NCBI GenBank assembly: GCA_038125265.1
Contig: JAYPDM010000001.1
Location: forward strand, 1 to 64,000
Reading direction: 5' to 3'
DNA length: 64,000 nucleotides
Source: JAURFX01 sp038125265
Lineage (GTDB): Bacteria > Pseudomonadota > Gammaproteobacteria > Steroidobacterales > Rariloculaceae
The translations under genes and the position numbers were made by a program. How positions within the stretch are numbered: the stretch's first letter is position 1; each line of letters starts with the position of its first letter. The notes under the pieces were generated by a model, which worked only from the letters and a program-made list of their open reading frames with translations, was not told where the DNA came from and searched no databases. Positions 52,127-62,242 of the stretch are shown here, one piece after another.

Positions 52127-53260
52127 TCAGTCGGCTTGTCTCCTTAGAAAAGCTGGCACATCAAGTGGCTCCTCAGAAGATTCAAACTCGACTGCAACAT
52201 CCTCACCAGAAACTCTTTTACGATTCCTATTTACAGTGGGCTGATCAAGATCTCTGTAATCTTTTCGATCTCTTGAGACTTCTTGTATTTTTCTGTTAGT
52301 TGACATGGATTTTAAGCCAGTGGCAACAACCGTCACTCTTATGTCATCACCCATCTCGGTATCAATTACGGTACCGATTACATGAGTCGCATCCTCAGAC
52401 GAGAATTGCTTAATGATCTCTCCTACTTCTTGGAACTCTCCAATGGATAAATTTTCGCTCGCAGAGACATTAACGAGTATTCCTTTAGCACCATTTAGAT
52501 CAATATCCTCAAGTAGTGGTGAGTAGACTGCAGATTCAGTGGCTTTTCTTGCCCTATCCTCTCCATTAGCAACACCAGATCCCATCATCGCCATCCCCAT
52601 CTCAGCCATAACAGTTCTCACATCAGCAAAGTCAACATTGATTAATCCAGGTCTTGTAATCAATTCTGCGATTCCTTGTACTGCGCCTTGCAACACTTTA
52701 TTAGCAGCACCAAATGCATCTAATAGCGATGTATCGGACCCAAGAACCTGTCTTAGTTTTTCGTTAGGGATAGTAATTAAAGAATCCACATGCTTCTCAA
52801 GCTCTGCAATTCCATTATCTGCTATTTGCATCCTTCTGCTACCCTCCATAGCAAATGGTTTTGTAACGACCGCGACAGTCAGTATTCCCATTTCCTTGGC
52901 TAGTTGAGCCACGACAGGTGCGGCTCCAGTTCCCGTTCCGCCTCCTAGTCCTGCAGTGATAAATAACATATCTGACCCTGAAATCACCTCTTGTATTCTA
53001 TCTCTATCCTCCAATGCAGCTTGTCTGCCTATTTCAGGATTCGCACCAGCACCTAATCCCTTTGTGATTCCGCAGCCAATTTGCAATCCTGTCTTTCCCT
53101 CTACCTGCTTTAGAGCCTGGGCATCGGTATTGGCACAAATGAAACCAACTCCATCTATACCAGACTTTCTCATATGTGATACTGCATTACCGCCACCGCC
53201 GCCAACGCCTATCACTTTAATTACAGCACTTTCACTGTATCTATCCATAAGTTCAAACAT
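52127..53260 (-). CDS. ftsZ: Cell division tubulin FtsZ
   Basis: GTPase that builds the Z ring. The tubulin signature GGGTGTG is at 106-112, the T7 synergy loop NVDFADVRTVM is present, and the conserved C-terminal tail ends DVPAFLRRQAD. It has a good GGAG ribosome-binding site 18 bp after ftsA. Length 377. Confidence 0.99.
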   Translation of the reverse strand: MFELMDRYSESAVIKVIGVGGGGGNAVSHMRKSGIDGVGFICANTDAQALKQVEGKTGLQIGCGITKGLGAGANPEIGRQAALEDRDRIQEVISGSDMLFITAGLGGGTGTGAAPVVAQLAKEMGILTVAVVTKPFAMEGSRRMQIADNGIAELEKHVDSLITIPNEKLRQVLGSDTSLLDAFGAANKVLQGAVQGIAELITRPGLINVDFADVRTVMAEMGMAMMGSGVANGEDRARKATESAVYSPLLEDIDLNGAKGILVNVSASENLSIGEFQEVGEIIKQFSSEDATHVIGTVIDTEMGDDIRVTVVATGLKSMSTNRKIQEVSRDRKDYRDLDQPTVNRNRKRVSGEDVAVEFESSEEPLDVPAFLRRQAD

Positions 53261-53278
53261 ATACTCCTCCGTTTTATG

Positions 53279-54505
53279 TTAAAAATTACCTTTAAACCAA
53301 CTCTTTATTTTAAATAAAGCAGTTGATGTTTCTTTTGCTTCTTCTCTTTTGTTCGTATCATCCAGTTCCGCTTTTCCATATAAAAGTAAACCAACTGCAG
53401 TTGCATAAGTTGGGTTACTCACGACTTCTTTTAAGCCTTGCACCTTTTGTGGCTTTCCGACCCTTACTGGTAAATGGAAGACCTCCTCCGCTAGCTCTAC
53501 TGAGCCTCGAATCTTTGAGCTACCCCCAGTGAGAACTACGCCTCCTGCAATGATTTCCTCCAGCCCAGATCTATTTAATTCCTCCCTAATCAAACCAAAT
53601 AATTCCTCATATCTTGGCTCTATAACCTCAGCCAAAGTCTGACTTGCCATCCGTTTAGAGGGCCTGTCTCCTACGCCTTGCACTTCAATATAATCATCTG
53701 GAGGTGCCAATTGTGCCAGAGCATAACCGTATCTAACTTTAATCTCCTCTGCGCTAGGGGTTGGGGTTCTTAAAGAGATTGCAATGTCGTTTGTAACTTG
53801 GTCTCCTGCGATGGGAATAACTGACGTGTGTTGAATAGCTCCCTCCTTAAATATAGCGATATCTGACGTACCAGCGCCAATATCAACAAGACAGACCCCA
53901 AGCTCCCTCTCGTCTTCAGTTAAAACTGCATAGCTTGATGCCAGTTGTTCGAGTACAACCTCCTCTGCAATCAGTCCACATCGCTCAATACACTTCACAA
54001 TATTTTGTGCGGCACTCACTGCGCCGGTCACTAGATGAACTCTGGTCTCGAGCCTTACTCCTGACATACCAATTGGCTCTTTAATGCCTTCCTGACTATC
54101 AATTACAAATTCTTTTGGTAATACATGTAAAATTCTTTGGTCTGCTGGTATAGCAATTGCTCTAGCTGCATCTAGAACGCGATCTATATCCTCTATACTT
54201 ACCTCATCATCCTTAATTGCAACTACACCATGAGAATTAATACTTCTTATATGGCTACCCGCTATGCCGGCATAGACAGAGTTTATTTCACAACCAGCCA
54301 TGAGTTCTGCTTCCTCAACTGATTTTTGAATTGAATTTACGGTTGCTTCAATATTAACAACTACTCCTTTTTTGAGACCTCTTGAAGGCTGTATACCAAA
54401 CCCAATAATTTCCATAGAGTTATTTGGATTAACCTCCGCAACAAGAGTTACAACTTTAGAAGTACCAATATCTAAGCCAGCAATTATTTTCTTATCGTCT
54501 CGCAT
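53279..54505 (-). CDS. ftsA: Cell division protein FtsA
   Basis: Actin-fold membrane tether of FtsZ. Motifs are IAGLDIGTSKV, the phosphate loops LVDIGAGTSDIA and GGVVLTGGSS, and the C-terminal amphipathic helix LFKIKSWFKGNF. Length 408. Standard dcw position between ftsQ and ftsZ. Confidence 0.98.
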   Translation of the reverse strand: MRDDKKIIAGLDIGTSKVVTLVAEVNPNNSMEIIGFGIQPSRGLKKGVVVNIEATVNSIQKSVEEAELMAGCEINSVYAGIAGSHIRSINSHGVVAIKDDEVSIEDIDRVLDAARAIAIPADQRILHVLPKEFVIDSQEGIKEPIGMSGVRLETRVHLVTGAVSAAQNIVKCIERCGLIAEEVVLEQLASSYAVLTEDERELGVCLVDIGAGTSDIAIFKEGAIQHTSVIPIAGDQVTNDIAISLRTPTPSAEEIKVRYGYALAQLAPPDDYIEVQGVGDRPSKRMASQTLAEVIEPRYEELFGLIREELNRSGLEEIIAGGVVLTGGSSKIRGSVELAEEVFHLPVRVGKPQKVQGLKEVVSNPTYATAVGLLLYGKAELDDTNKREEAKETSTALFKIKSWFKGNF

Positions 54506-54522
54506 TTATGTTTCCTAATCTC

Positions 54523-55284
54523 CTAAGTATCTAAGTCCTCATGATTTAAATTATCTTTATAGCGAACTGAGAAACCATTGTTATATCTCAGATCTACTCT
54601 CTCGATGCTATTAATAGTTTCAAATATTTCTTCATATACATCTGAGAAAAAAAATTCTGTTGCATTATTAATATCAGAAATACCAAAATTTACTTGTAAG
54701 CTATCATCAATCACCATTGACCAAGCGCCCCTATCATTCTTGCTAAGCTCAGTTATAGTGAAACCCCTATCAGCTGCTTTATGATTAAGTGAGGAGTAGA
54801 TATCATAAATCTGCTCTACCTCATTAGAGTCACCAAAGATCATCGGCAGTAACGAAAAATCCTCAGCATTGGTGACTGGAAAGATTTCAGAATTTTGATT
54901 AATTAATGCATTAGTTCCCCACCTTGCCTGAGGAACCTGTTCAGTAAACTCAATTTTTAATGTGGTTGGCCATTGCTTTGTGATTTGTAATTTATCGACC
55001 CAGCCTATTGCTATCACTTTTTGATGTAATTCCTCAAGGTTTATCCCAAAAAAGCTTAAATTATTTTCTTCAGTAACTATTTGTTCTATTTCGGATGGAG
55101 TGACAAAATTAAAATCCCCTATGATCACTACTTCTTCAATTTCCCTATCAATATAATTTAAGAAGTCTGGGCCATAGAAAAGAAATCCAGACAAGAAGAT
55201 AATTGGCAGCGAGACACCAAGATAACTAATCTCAATATCAAGAAATTGTGGCTTAATCTTTTTATTTGCTTTTCTATTTTTCAT
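54523..55284 (-). CDS. ftsQ: Cell division protein FtsQ
   Basis: Bitopic divisome protein. A basic cytoplasmic tail is followed by one transmembrane helix (about 26-44). A POTRA domain begins near residue 50 (VVIIGDFNFVTPSEIEQIV) and then an FtsQ/DivIB beta domain with QARWGTNALINQNSEIF. Length 253. It follows murB directly; the ddlB gene usually found between them is missing. Confidence 0.93.
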   Translation of the reverse strand: MKNRKANKKIKPQFLDIEISYLGVSLPIIFLSGFLFYGPDFLNYIDREIEEVVIIGDFNFVTPSEIEQIVTEENNLSFFGINLEELHQKVIAIGWVDKLQITKQWPTTLKIEFTEQVPQARWGTNALINQNSEIFPVTNAEDFSLLPMIFGDSNEVEQIYDIYSSLNHKAADRGFTITELSKNDRGAWSMVIDDSLQVNFGISDINNATEFFFSDVYEEIFETINSIERVDLRYNNGFSVRYKDNLNHEDLDT

Positions 55285-55298
55285 GATAATGTTCTCAA

Positions 55299-56186
55299 CT
55301 ATCCTAGAATTCTTACTTCTTTTTCCAGCTGTACTTTAAATTTAGCCTCAACTTCTTTAATTACTTTGTTGATTAATTCTTCAATATCTCTCGAAGATGC
55401 GTCTTCAAGGTTATTAATAAAATTAGCATGCTTATTTGAAATTTCAGCGCCACCAATTCTCAACCCTTTTAGTCCAGCTTTTTCAATAAGCTCACCCGCA
55501 AAATAATCCTTGGTATTTTTAAAGACAGACCCACAGTTTTTTTCGCCAATAGGTTGCTTTTCTTTTCTTACTGAGACTATTTTTCTTAATTCGTCTTTGG
55601 AATGGGCTTGGTTTTTAAATATAAAGCAGGCCTCGAGGAAGAATTCTTGATCGCTAAAGGATACCTCCCTATAGCCTATTTCAAATTGCTCTCGTGATCT
55701 TATTTCTATTTGCCCAGATGAATTAATTAGTTTAACGCTCTCCACATAGTCCCAGGTTTCAAATCCAAAGGCACCAGCATTCATCGCTAAAGCACCACCT
55801 ATTGTTCCTGGTATCCCAGAAAAAAATACTGTTGGACTTAGTTTATGTTCAATACCAAACCTTGTAAGTTCTCCACATTTTATTGAGCATGGTACAAAGA
55901 CTTTATTATTTATTAGCTTTATCTTTTCCTTCATATCCTTGGTGCAGATAACAAGACCTCTTATTCCTGAGTCTTTGACTAGAATATTTGAGCCCAAACC
56001 AATCATATAGATTGGTATTTTGTCATTTAAGTTAGATAAGACTTCTTGGATTTCATCAAAATTTTTAGGTTGAAAGAAATAGTCAGCATTCCCTCCAATT
56101 CTCCATGATGTATGTTTTGACATACTCTCATTTTTAAGAATTTTTAAGTGCTTTTGATGCAAAATCATATCCTCTAAGCTATGCAT
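55299..56186 (-). CDS. murB: UDP-N-acetylmuramate dehydrogenase
   Basis: FAD enzyme making UDP-MurNAc. FAD-binding motifs GLGSNILVKD and GIPGTIGGALAMNAGAFG are clear, and KNCGSVFKN carries the catalytic serine region. Length 295. The start overlaps the murC end by 13 bp; that ATG lies inside murC. Compact type II form, as in many non-enteric bacteria. Confidence 0.95.
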   Translation of the reverse strand: MHSLEDMILHQKHLKILKNESMSKHTSWRIGGNADYFFQPKNFDEIQEVLSNLNDKIPIYMIGLGSNILVKDSGIRGLVICTKDMKEKIKLINNKVFVPCSIKCGELTRFGIEHKLSPTVFFSGIPGTIGGALAMNAGAFGFETWDYVESVKLINSSGQIEIRSREQFEIGYREVSFSDQEFFLEACFIFKNQAHSKDELRKIVSVRKEKQPIGEKNCGSVFKNTKDYFAGELIEKAGLKGLRIGGAEISNKHANFINNLEDASSRDIEELINKVIKEVEAKFKVQLEKEVRILG

Positions 56187-57574
56187 TTTCTCTCAAGTTC
56201 CAATTTAAAATTTAATGCTTGCTGATGGATATCTCCAGCTCCCATAAATACTAAAATGCTCTCCCCGGCAATTACTTCTTCTAAATCCTGATAAATATAT
56301 TTATTTGTAGTTAATCTCGCCTTATTTTTTTCTGAAATACTATTTATTTGGTCTCTAAGATCTTCTGATTGAACATTAAACAAATTATTTTCACCGGCAG
56401 GGTAAATATCCACTAGACATATACTGTCAAATTTTGATAATTCTTTCGCAAACTCATCTAATAGTAAGTGCGTTCTTGAATACCTATGAGGCTGGAAAAT
56501 CGAAATAATTTTTTTATCAGGGAAATTTTCTCTTAACGCTTTCAGAGTCACCTTGATTTCCGTTGGATGGTGGGCATAATCACTGTATATCATTATGTCC
56601 TTATCTTTAATTTTTGATGCAGTAATAAATTCCAGCCTTCTATCAACTCCTTCAAATAAAGCTAGCCCTTTTGAAGCCTCGTCCAGGGGTTGATTGAGTG
56701 TCTCAGTAATAATTATTGCAGGCAGCGCATTAAAAATATTATGTTTACCCAGTAGCTTTGTTTGCAAGGTTTTAATGAAGTCGCCCCCTTTGGATAGATC
56801 AAAGTGGGTTATGCCATTGTTAATCTTAATATTACTTACGGTATAGTCATTAATTTTGTTCTCGCCAAAGTAGATGACTTTTCTTGAAATTTCTTTAAGG
56901 GCAATTCTTACATTATCTGAATCTCCATTTGCAAGAATTAGACCATCGAATGGGGTTAATAAAGCAAATTCTCTAAATGCTGTTCTTAAGTTATCGATAG
57001 AACCATCGAAATGATCTAGATGGTCATTATCAATGTTTGTTATAACAATATTCTTTGGCTTCATGTGTAAGAAAGAGCCGTCACTCTCGTCTGCTTCAAC
57101 GACCAGTATGTCTGACTTCCCCAAGTTCGCATTAGAGGAAAACTGACTGACCTTACCTCCAATAACAAAAGTTGGATCTAGCTTCATATGTGACAATACA
57201 AAAGCAATGATTGAGGTGGTTGTAGTTTTACCGTGGGAGCCAGAAACTGCTATGCCATATTTATTATTAAGTAACTCGGCTAGCATCTCGGCTCTCCTCA
57301 GTAGCGGGACATTTCTCTCCTTGCATGTTAAAAGTTCAATATTATTTTCTGGTATTGCTCCAGAATAGACTGCGATGTCTACATCTTGAATATTTTTAGG
57401 GTCATGATTATCAAAGCACTTTATACCCATTGATTCAAAAAGTGATTTTTTATTGCCAAATGCTAAATCTGAACCTTGCACAGAATAGCCCTGAGAATTA
57501 AGCACTTGAGCAATTCCGCTCATGCCCTCTCCTGCCATGCCAATCATATGAATTTTTTTGGTTATATTTATCAT
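56174..57574 (-). CDS. murC: UDP-N-acetylmuramate-L-alanine ligase
   Basis: First amino-acid ligase of peptidoglycan synthesis. The P-loop is SGSHGKTTTTS, with IHMIGMAGEGMSGIA at the N-terminus and DYAHHPTEI late. Start ATG 57574 overlaps the murG stop (ATGA); an upstream in-frame ATG at 57592 would extend into murG. Length 466. Confidence 0.97.
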   Translation of the reverse strand: MINITKKIHMIGMAGEGMSGIAQVLNSQGYSVQGSDLAFGNKKSLFESMGIKCFDNHDPKNIQDVDIAVYSGAIPENNIELLTCKERNVPLLRRAEMLAELLNNKYGIAVSGSHGKTTTTSIIAFVLSHMKLDPTFVIGGKVSQFSSNANLGKSDILVVEADESDGSFLHMKPKNIVITNIDNDHLDHFDGSIDNLRTAFREFALLTPFDGLILANGDSDNVRIALKEISRKVIYFGENKINDYTVSNIKINNGITHFDLSKGGDFIKTLQTKLLGKHNIFNALPAIIITETLNQPLDEASKGLALFEGVDRRLEFITASKIKDKDIMIYSDYAHHPTEIKVTLKALRENFPDKKIISIFQPHRYSRTHLLLDEFAKELSKFDSICLVDIYPAGENNLFNVQSEDLRDQINSISEKNKARLTTNKYIYQDLEEVIAGESILVFMGAGDIHQQALNFKLELERKCIA

Positions 57575-58647
57575 TTGACCTCTGCTAAACAAATATTCAT
57601 AATTGTTTCATTCGCATCTGCATAAAACATAGTTCGCGCCTTTCTACGCATACCTTCAATATTGATTTTATGTTTGAAAATATCACTTAGGAGTAATTGA
57701 ATTTGTGATTTAAAATCATTACCTTCCTCCACTAGAAACGCTGCACCGTCATCAACTAATTTTTTTGCATTATAAAATTGATGATTTTCAATGGCATGAG
57801 GATATGGAATAAAGATTGCTAAATTTGAGGTAGCCATTATTTCTGTAATAGTCATGGCTCCTGCCCTACAGATGACGATGTCTGCCCATTCATAAAATAT
57901 TGCTGGATTATGCATGTATGGATAAATTTTGGCAGAGGTTACATTTGCCAGACCCTCATATGAAACTTCATGCTGCTTATTTGCTCCTGACTGATGCACA
58001 ATGTCAAATTTCATTTGATGATCTAAATCCTCAATCACTTTTGGCAAGTTTTTATTTAGATATGATGCTCCCTGGCTGCCACCAAGAACTAAAAGCTTAA
58101 ATGGATTTGATAGATCAGAGTTAGGTTTTTTAAAATTTAATAATTCATTCCTAATTGGGTTTCCGGTAATTTTATAATTATTTGAATGATTTTGGTTTTT
58201 ATCTAATGGAATGCCAAAACATACTTTCGAGGCTAATTTTAATAAAATTTTATTTGTGCCCCCTAAAATAGCATTCTGTTCATGAAGGACTAATGGAATT
58301 CTAAATATTCTAGATATAATTCCACCGAATAGAGTTACATAACCGCCCATACCAATAGTAACGTCGGGCTTGACTTGCTTAACTATCAAAAGCGCTTTAA
58401 TTAGCCGAACAGGGAAAGTTAGGAGAAAAATCATTTTGCTCAGTAATCTCTTACCCCTATATCCTTTTGATGAGATGGAATAAAAATTTATATTTTTTTT
58501 ATTGATCACTGATTCCTCTAAGTCATTGCCAGTCCCAATCCAGCTTACTGTGTGGTTGTGCTCTATAAAGGTATTGGCTAAAGCTATTGCAGGATATATA
58601 TGCCCCCCTGTTCCTCCAGCAAGAATAAGTATATGCTTAGCACTCAT
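57571..58647 (-). CDS. murG: UDP-GlcNAc-lipid I transferase
   Basis: GT28 transferase that makes lipid II. Signature loops are LAGGTGGHIYPA near the N-terminus, the LVLHEQN turn and the GGSQGA donor loop, with CRAGAMTITE in the donor site. Length 358. Its ATG overlaps the ftsW stop (TAATG). Confidence 0.97.
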   Translation of the reverse strand: MSAKHILILAGGTGGHIYPAIALANTFIEHNHTVSWIGTGNDLEESVINKKNINFYSISSKGYRGKRLLSKMIFLLTFPVRLIKALLIVKQVKPDVTIGMGGYVTLFGGIISRIFRIPLVLHEQNAILGGTNKILLKLASKVCFGIPLDKNQNHSNNYKITGNPIRNELLNFKKPNSDLSNPFKLLVLGGSQGASYLNKNLPKVIEDLDHQMKFDIVHQSGANKQHEVSYEGLANVTSAKIYPYMHNPAIFYEWADIVICRAGAMTITEIMATSNLAIFIPYPHAIENHQFYNAKKLVDDGAAFLVEEGNDFKSQIQLLLSDIFKHKINIEGMRRKARTMFYADANETIMNICLAEVK

Positions 58648-59825
58648 TAAACTTTACCCATTAAAGTCTGTCTGTATTCTTTTTGTGTTCTTTGTATGAA
58701 TACATGTCTCTCAACCTCATGAAAAATACGAAATACTACAAAAATAATTAAAACTGAAACTATATAGCTTGATCTTCCATAGCTGAAAAATGGCAGTGTC
58801 AGGCCTTTAGTAGGCACAAGACCAATAGTCACAGATATGTTTAGTAAGATGCTTGATGCTAAATAAATACCCAAAAAGAAGCTTAATAATCCATGAAAAT
58901 ATTGTCCTTGTTTGATAGCCTTTGAAGATAAAAATAATATTCTTGTAATCAGACTGAAAAATAATAGCAATAGCAATACTGTTCCAATAAAGCCAAACTC
59001 TTCTGCAAATACTGCAAAAACAAAATCAGTATGTGCCTCGGGTAAATAATAAAGTTTTTGCACACTATTGCCCAAACCAAGACCAAATAAGCCACCGCTT
59101 CCCACTGCCATTAAAGACTGTGTCAGCTGGAACCCAGTGTCAAAAGGATCTGACCAAGGATCCAAGAAACTCGTTATACGATCAATTCTGTAACCTTCGG
59201 AGAATGCAAGAAAATAAGATAGTGACAGTAATCCGATAAAAAGTAATGACATATGAAGATATCTAGCTCCGCCAACATATAGCACAGCCAATAAAATGCT
59301 AGATAAGACTAAAAAGGATCCGAAATCAGGTTCTTTTAATAACAAACCACCTGCGATGATTAAAATACCGAGTGGCCTCAGCAATCCTGTAAAAGTTGTC
59401 CTCAACTTTTCCTGGTGTCTGTATGCATAACTACAAAAATAAATTCCTATGAATAGCTTAGCGACCTCTGAAGGCTGCACAGTTATGATTCCTAGATCAA
59501 TCCATCTTGTGCTCCCGTTTCTTGTTTGTCCCAATCCAGGTACAAAAACTAGCACCAAAAGAATAATGCCGACGATAAGAAGAATTAAACTGGATTTTTC
59601 ATAATTTTTTATAGGCGTTAATGCAACAATTGGAAATAAAATTAAAGCTATAACTAATGCAATCATTTGGTTTTTAAGATAATAGTAAGCATCTGCAAAC
59701 TCATTAACCCCAACGGCAAACGAAGCACTTGCAAGCGCAATTAGGCCCAAGCCAGTGATAGCAAGAAATATGGTCAATAAGATCCAATCAAAATTAAATG
59801 TTTTTAACTCTTCAAAAATTTTCAA
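58647..59825 (-). CDS. ftsW: SEDS peptidoglycan polymerase FtsW
   Basis: Ten-helix divisome glycosyltransferase. Characteristic segments are QTRNGSTRWIDLGIITVQPSEVAKL, the KEPDFGS catalytic segment and HTDFVFAVFAEEFGFIG. The length is 392, and the gene sits between murD (4-bp overlap) and murG, which distinguishes it from RodA. Confidence 0.96.
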   Translation of the reverse strand: MKIFEELKTFNFDWILLTIFLAITGLGLIALASASFAVGVNEFADAYYYLKNQMIALVIALILFPIVALTPIKNYEKSSLILLIVGIILLVLVFVPGLGQTRNGSTRWIDLGIITVQPSEVAKLFIGIYFCSYAYRHQEKLRTTFTGLLRPLGILIIAGGLLLKEPDFGSFLVLSSILLAVLYVGGARYLHMSLLFIGLLSLSYFLAFSEGYRIDRITSFLDPWSDPFDTGFQLTQSLMAVGSGGLFGLGLGNSVQKLYYLPEAHTDFVFAVFAEEFGFIGTVLLLLLFFSLITRILFLSSKAIKQGQYFHGLLSFFLGIYLASSILLNISVTIGLVPTKGLTLPFFSYGRSSYIVSVLIIFVVFRIFHEVERHVFIQRTQKEYRQTLMGKV

Positions 59826-61147
59826 GCTACTTTTTCCAAAATTAAATCTTTAAAATTCTCTCCTCGCTCTTCAAAGTCTTTGAACATATCTTGGCTGGGA
59901 CATCCAGGAGAAAAAAGAATCGTGTAATGAGCCTCCAAATTAATGACAGCATTTTCGACAGCATTATTTAGCGTATTGGCAACATGTATCTCAAAATACT
60001 TGCCTAATTTTTGCTTTATCTCCTCAGACGTACTTCCAAACGCAATTATCTTAATAATTTCCTTCTCTCTTAAGGGTATTAAGGAGTTGAAATCTTGCCC
60101 CTTGCTTTTGCCACCAATCATCAAGACAATCGGACCGCTTGTTGCGTTTAAAGCAGCAATTGTTGCCTCAAGATTTGTAGACTTTGAATCATTAATTACT
60201 GTTAACTTTGAACTAGTGAAAATTTCCTGGTACCTGTAATTAAGCGGATGCCAATCTTGAAGACAGTTCTTAGGTAATAAAAGTTGATTTTTTTCATGGC
60301 TGACAATAAATGCAGCCAATAAATTTACCAAATCATGGTCTTTAATCTTTGAATTCCGATCAATTAATTGAACTAGATTTTTATTATAGAAAATAGATAT
60401 TTGCTCATTTTGATTCTTAATAAAGTAACCATTTTCAATATTTTCTGAGATAGAAAATGCTACAGCATTAGGATGTTCACTTCCAATATCCCTAACCGTT
60501 CTATCATCATAAAAGTAGATCCCCCTTTTTGATCTTAAGAAAATCTTTCGCTTGAGATCAATGTACTCTTGTTTAGTTTTATGACGATCAAGATGATTAT
60601 CATAAATATTTAAAAGCACTGAAATTTCAGCATTAAATGTGCTTAGGAATTCTGCTTGAAAACTTGAAATCTCTATAACAGCACCACCTGAGAAGTCATA
60701 TGGAAGTTCTAGCGCAGGGATTCCATAATTTCCACCAAGAAGAGTTTTTATCCCCTTCTTTAAATCTAGAAATTGTATTAATTTTAATGTGGTGCTTTTT
60801 CCATTTGAGCCAGTAACACTTGTAATGTGTCCAATATAAATAGAGTAAAAAATATCCAGATCGGTCACAATAGGAATATGATGCTTCATTGCTAATTGGA
60901 GTATAGGTGCATCCACTTGCATGCCTGGGGATGTGACCAGCAATTCAAAAGAGCCTATCTCTAATTCAATATCTTTTTTTGATATTAATGCTTTATTTGT
61001 AAGCTCATGATCCTTCATTCCTTCGTCATAAATTCTGTAATTAATCGAGTGTTGATTAAAAAGTTTTACAACACTAATGCCTGTCTTTCCTCTACCTATG
61101 ACTAAGCATTTTTTATTTTTCAAAGAATTTATATAATCTTTTTTCAT
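59822..61147 (-). CDS. murD: UDP-MurNAc-alanine-D-glutamate ligase
   Basis: Adds D-glutamate. The N-terminal Rossmann domain starts VIGRGKTGISVV, the P-loop is TGSNGKSTT, and the catalytic histidine lies in NIYDNHLDRH. The C-terminal domain has INDSKSTN and IGGKSKGQDF. Length 441. It abuts mraY and overlaps ftsW by 4 bp. Confidence 0.97.
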   Translation of the reverse strand: MKKDYINSLKNKKCLVIGRGKTGISVVKLFNQHSINYRIYDEGMKDHELTNKALISKKDIELEIGSFELLVTSPGMQVDAPILQLAMKHHIPIVTDLDIFYSIYIGHITSVTGSNGKSTTLKLIQFLDLKKGIKTLLGGNYGIPALELPYDFSGGAVIEISSFQAEFLSTFNAEISVLLNIYDNHLDRHKTKQEYIDLKRKIFLRSKRGIYFYDDRTVRDIGSEHPNAVAFSISENIENGYFIKNQNEQISIFYNKNLVQLIDRNSKIKDHDLVNLLAAFIVSHEKNQLLLPKNCLQDWHPLNYRYQEIFTSSKLTVINDSKSTNLEATIAALNATSGPIVLMIGGKSKGQDFNSLIPLREKEIIKIIAFGSTSEEIKQKLGKYFEIHVANTLNNAVENAVINLEAHYTILFSPGCPSQDMFKDFEERGENFKDLILEKVA

Positions 61148-62242
61148 TTATCTTATTTTTAAACTTGCTAGTCCAATCAGTACAAGGATCACAGTAATAA
61201 TCCAGAATCGCACAATGATCTTGGGTTCTGGCCATCCCTTTAGCTCAAAATGATGATGAATAGGTGCCATTCTAAATACTCTCTTACCAGTTAGCTTATA
61301 GGATGAAACCTGAATAATGACTGAGAGGGCTTCTAAAACAAATATTCCAGCCATGATCATGAAGACAATTTCTTGATTAATGACCAATGCAATATAACCA
61401 AGACCCGCACCCAAACCCAATGATCCAACATCACCCATAAAAATTTGGGCAGGATAAGTGTTAAACCATAAAAATCCGAGGCAGGCGCCTGCGATAGCTA
61501 GACTAATAATTAATACCTCACCGGACCCAGCGACATAAGGGATCTGAAGGTATGATGAAAAAATTATATTGCCAGATACATAACAGAGAACAGATAGCCC
61601 TGTAGCTACAAGAATAACTGGCATGGTTGCGAGTCCATCGAGGCCATCAGTTAAGTTGACAGCGTTTGAACTCCCAACTAATACTAGAATGACCAAAATT
61701 AAATATAAAAAGGAATTTAAAAATATACTTGTGTCTTTTAAATAAGGAATGAGCAACGCTTGTTGGACCTCAGGCTGAGTCATCGCACTGAGTAATGCAA
61801 AACCTAGTATCAAAGATAGTGTAATTTGTAGAAGAAATTTCTGCCTTGCTTTTAGTCCTCTTGAAATCTGAGTTTTAGTCTTAATTTTTTTTATATCGTC
61901 ATAAAAACCTATAAGGCTGAAACTTAAGATAGTAAATAAACCTATCCAAATATAGAGATTCTCTAAATCTGCCCAGAGTATAGTACTTAGCACTGTGGAG
62001 AGAAGAATTAATAGGCCACCCATCGTTGGAGTTCCTGATTTCTCGAAATGCCTCTGCGGCCCATCTTCTCGAATTTTTTCACCAAAGCTCCTAAGTGTTA
62101 AATATCTTATTACCTTGGGCCCAAAAAAGAGAGCGAGCAACAGTGCAGTAAGCATTGCTAAAACACCTCTTAGGGTTAGGTAAGAAAAAACACTAAAAGC
62201 TGAATCATAATTCTCTAAAAACTCAAAAAGATTTATCAACAT
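61148..62242 (-). CDS. mraY: Phospho-MurNAc-pentapeptide translocase
   Basis: Ten-transmembrane enzyme forming lipid I. The catalytic aspartates lie in GFYDDIKKI, NLTDGLDGLA and FMGDVGSLG, and the HHHFE loop binds nucleotide. Length 364. It starts inside the last bases of murF (7-bp overlap). Confidence 0.98.
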   Translation of the reverse strand: MLINLFEFLENYDSAFSVFSYLTLRGVLAMLTALLLALFFGPKVIRYLTLRSFGEKIREDGPQRHFEKSGTPTMGGLLILLSTVLSTILWADLENLYIWIGLFTILSFSLIGFYDDIKKIKTKTQISRGLKARQKFLLQITLSLILGFALLSAMTQPEVQQALLIPYLKDTSIFLNSFLYLILVILVLVGSSNAVNLTDGLDGLATMPVILVATGLSVLCYVSGNIIFSSYLQIPYVAGSGEVLIISLAIAGACLGFLWFNTYPAQIFMGDVGSLGLGAGLGYIALVINQEIVFMIMAGIFVLEALSVIIQVSSYKLTGKRVFRMAPIHHHFELKGWPEPKIIVRFWIITVILVLIGLASLKIR

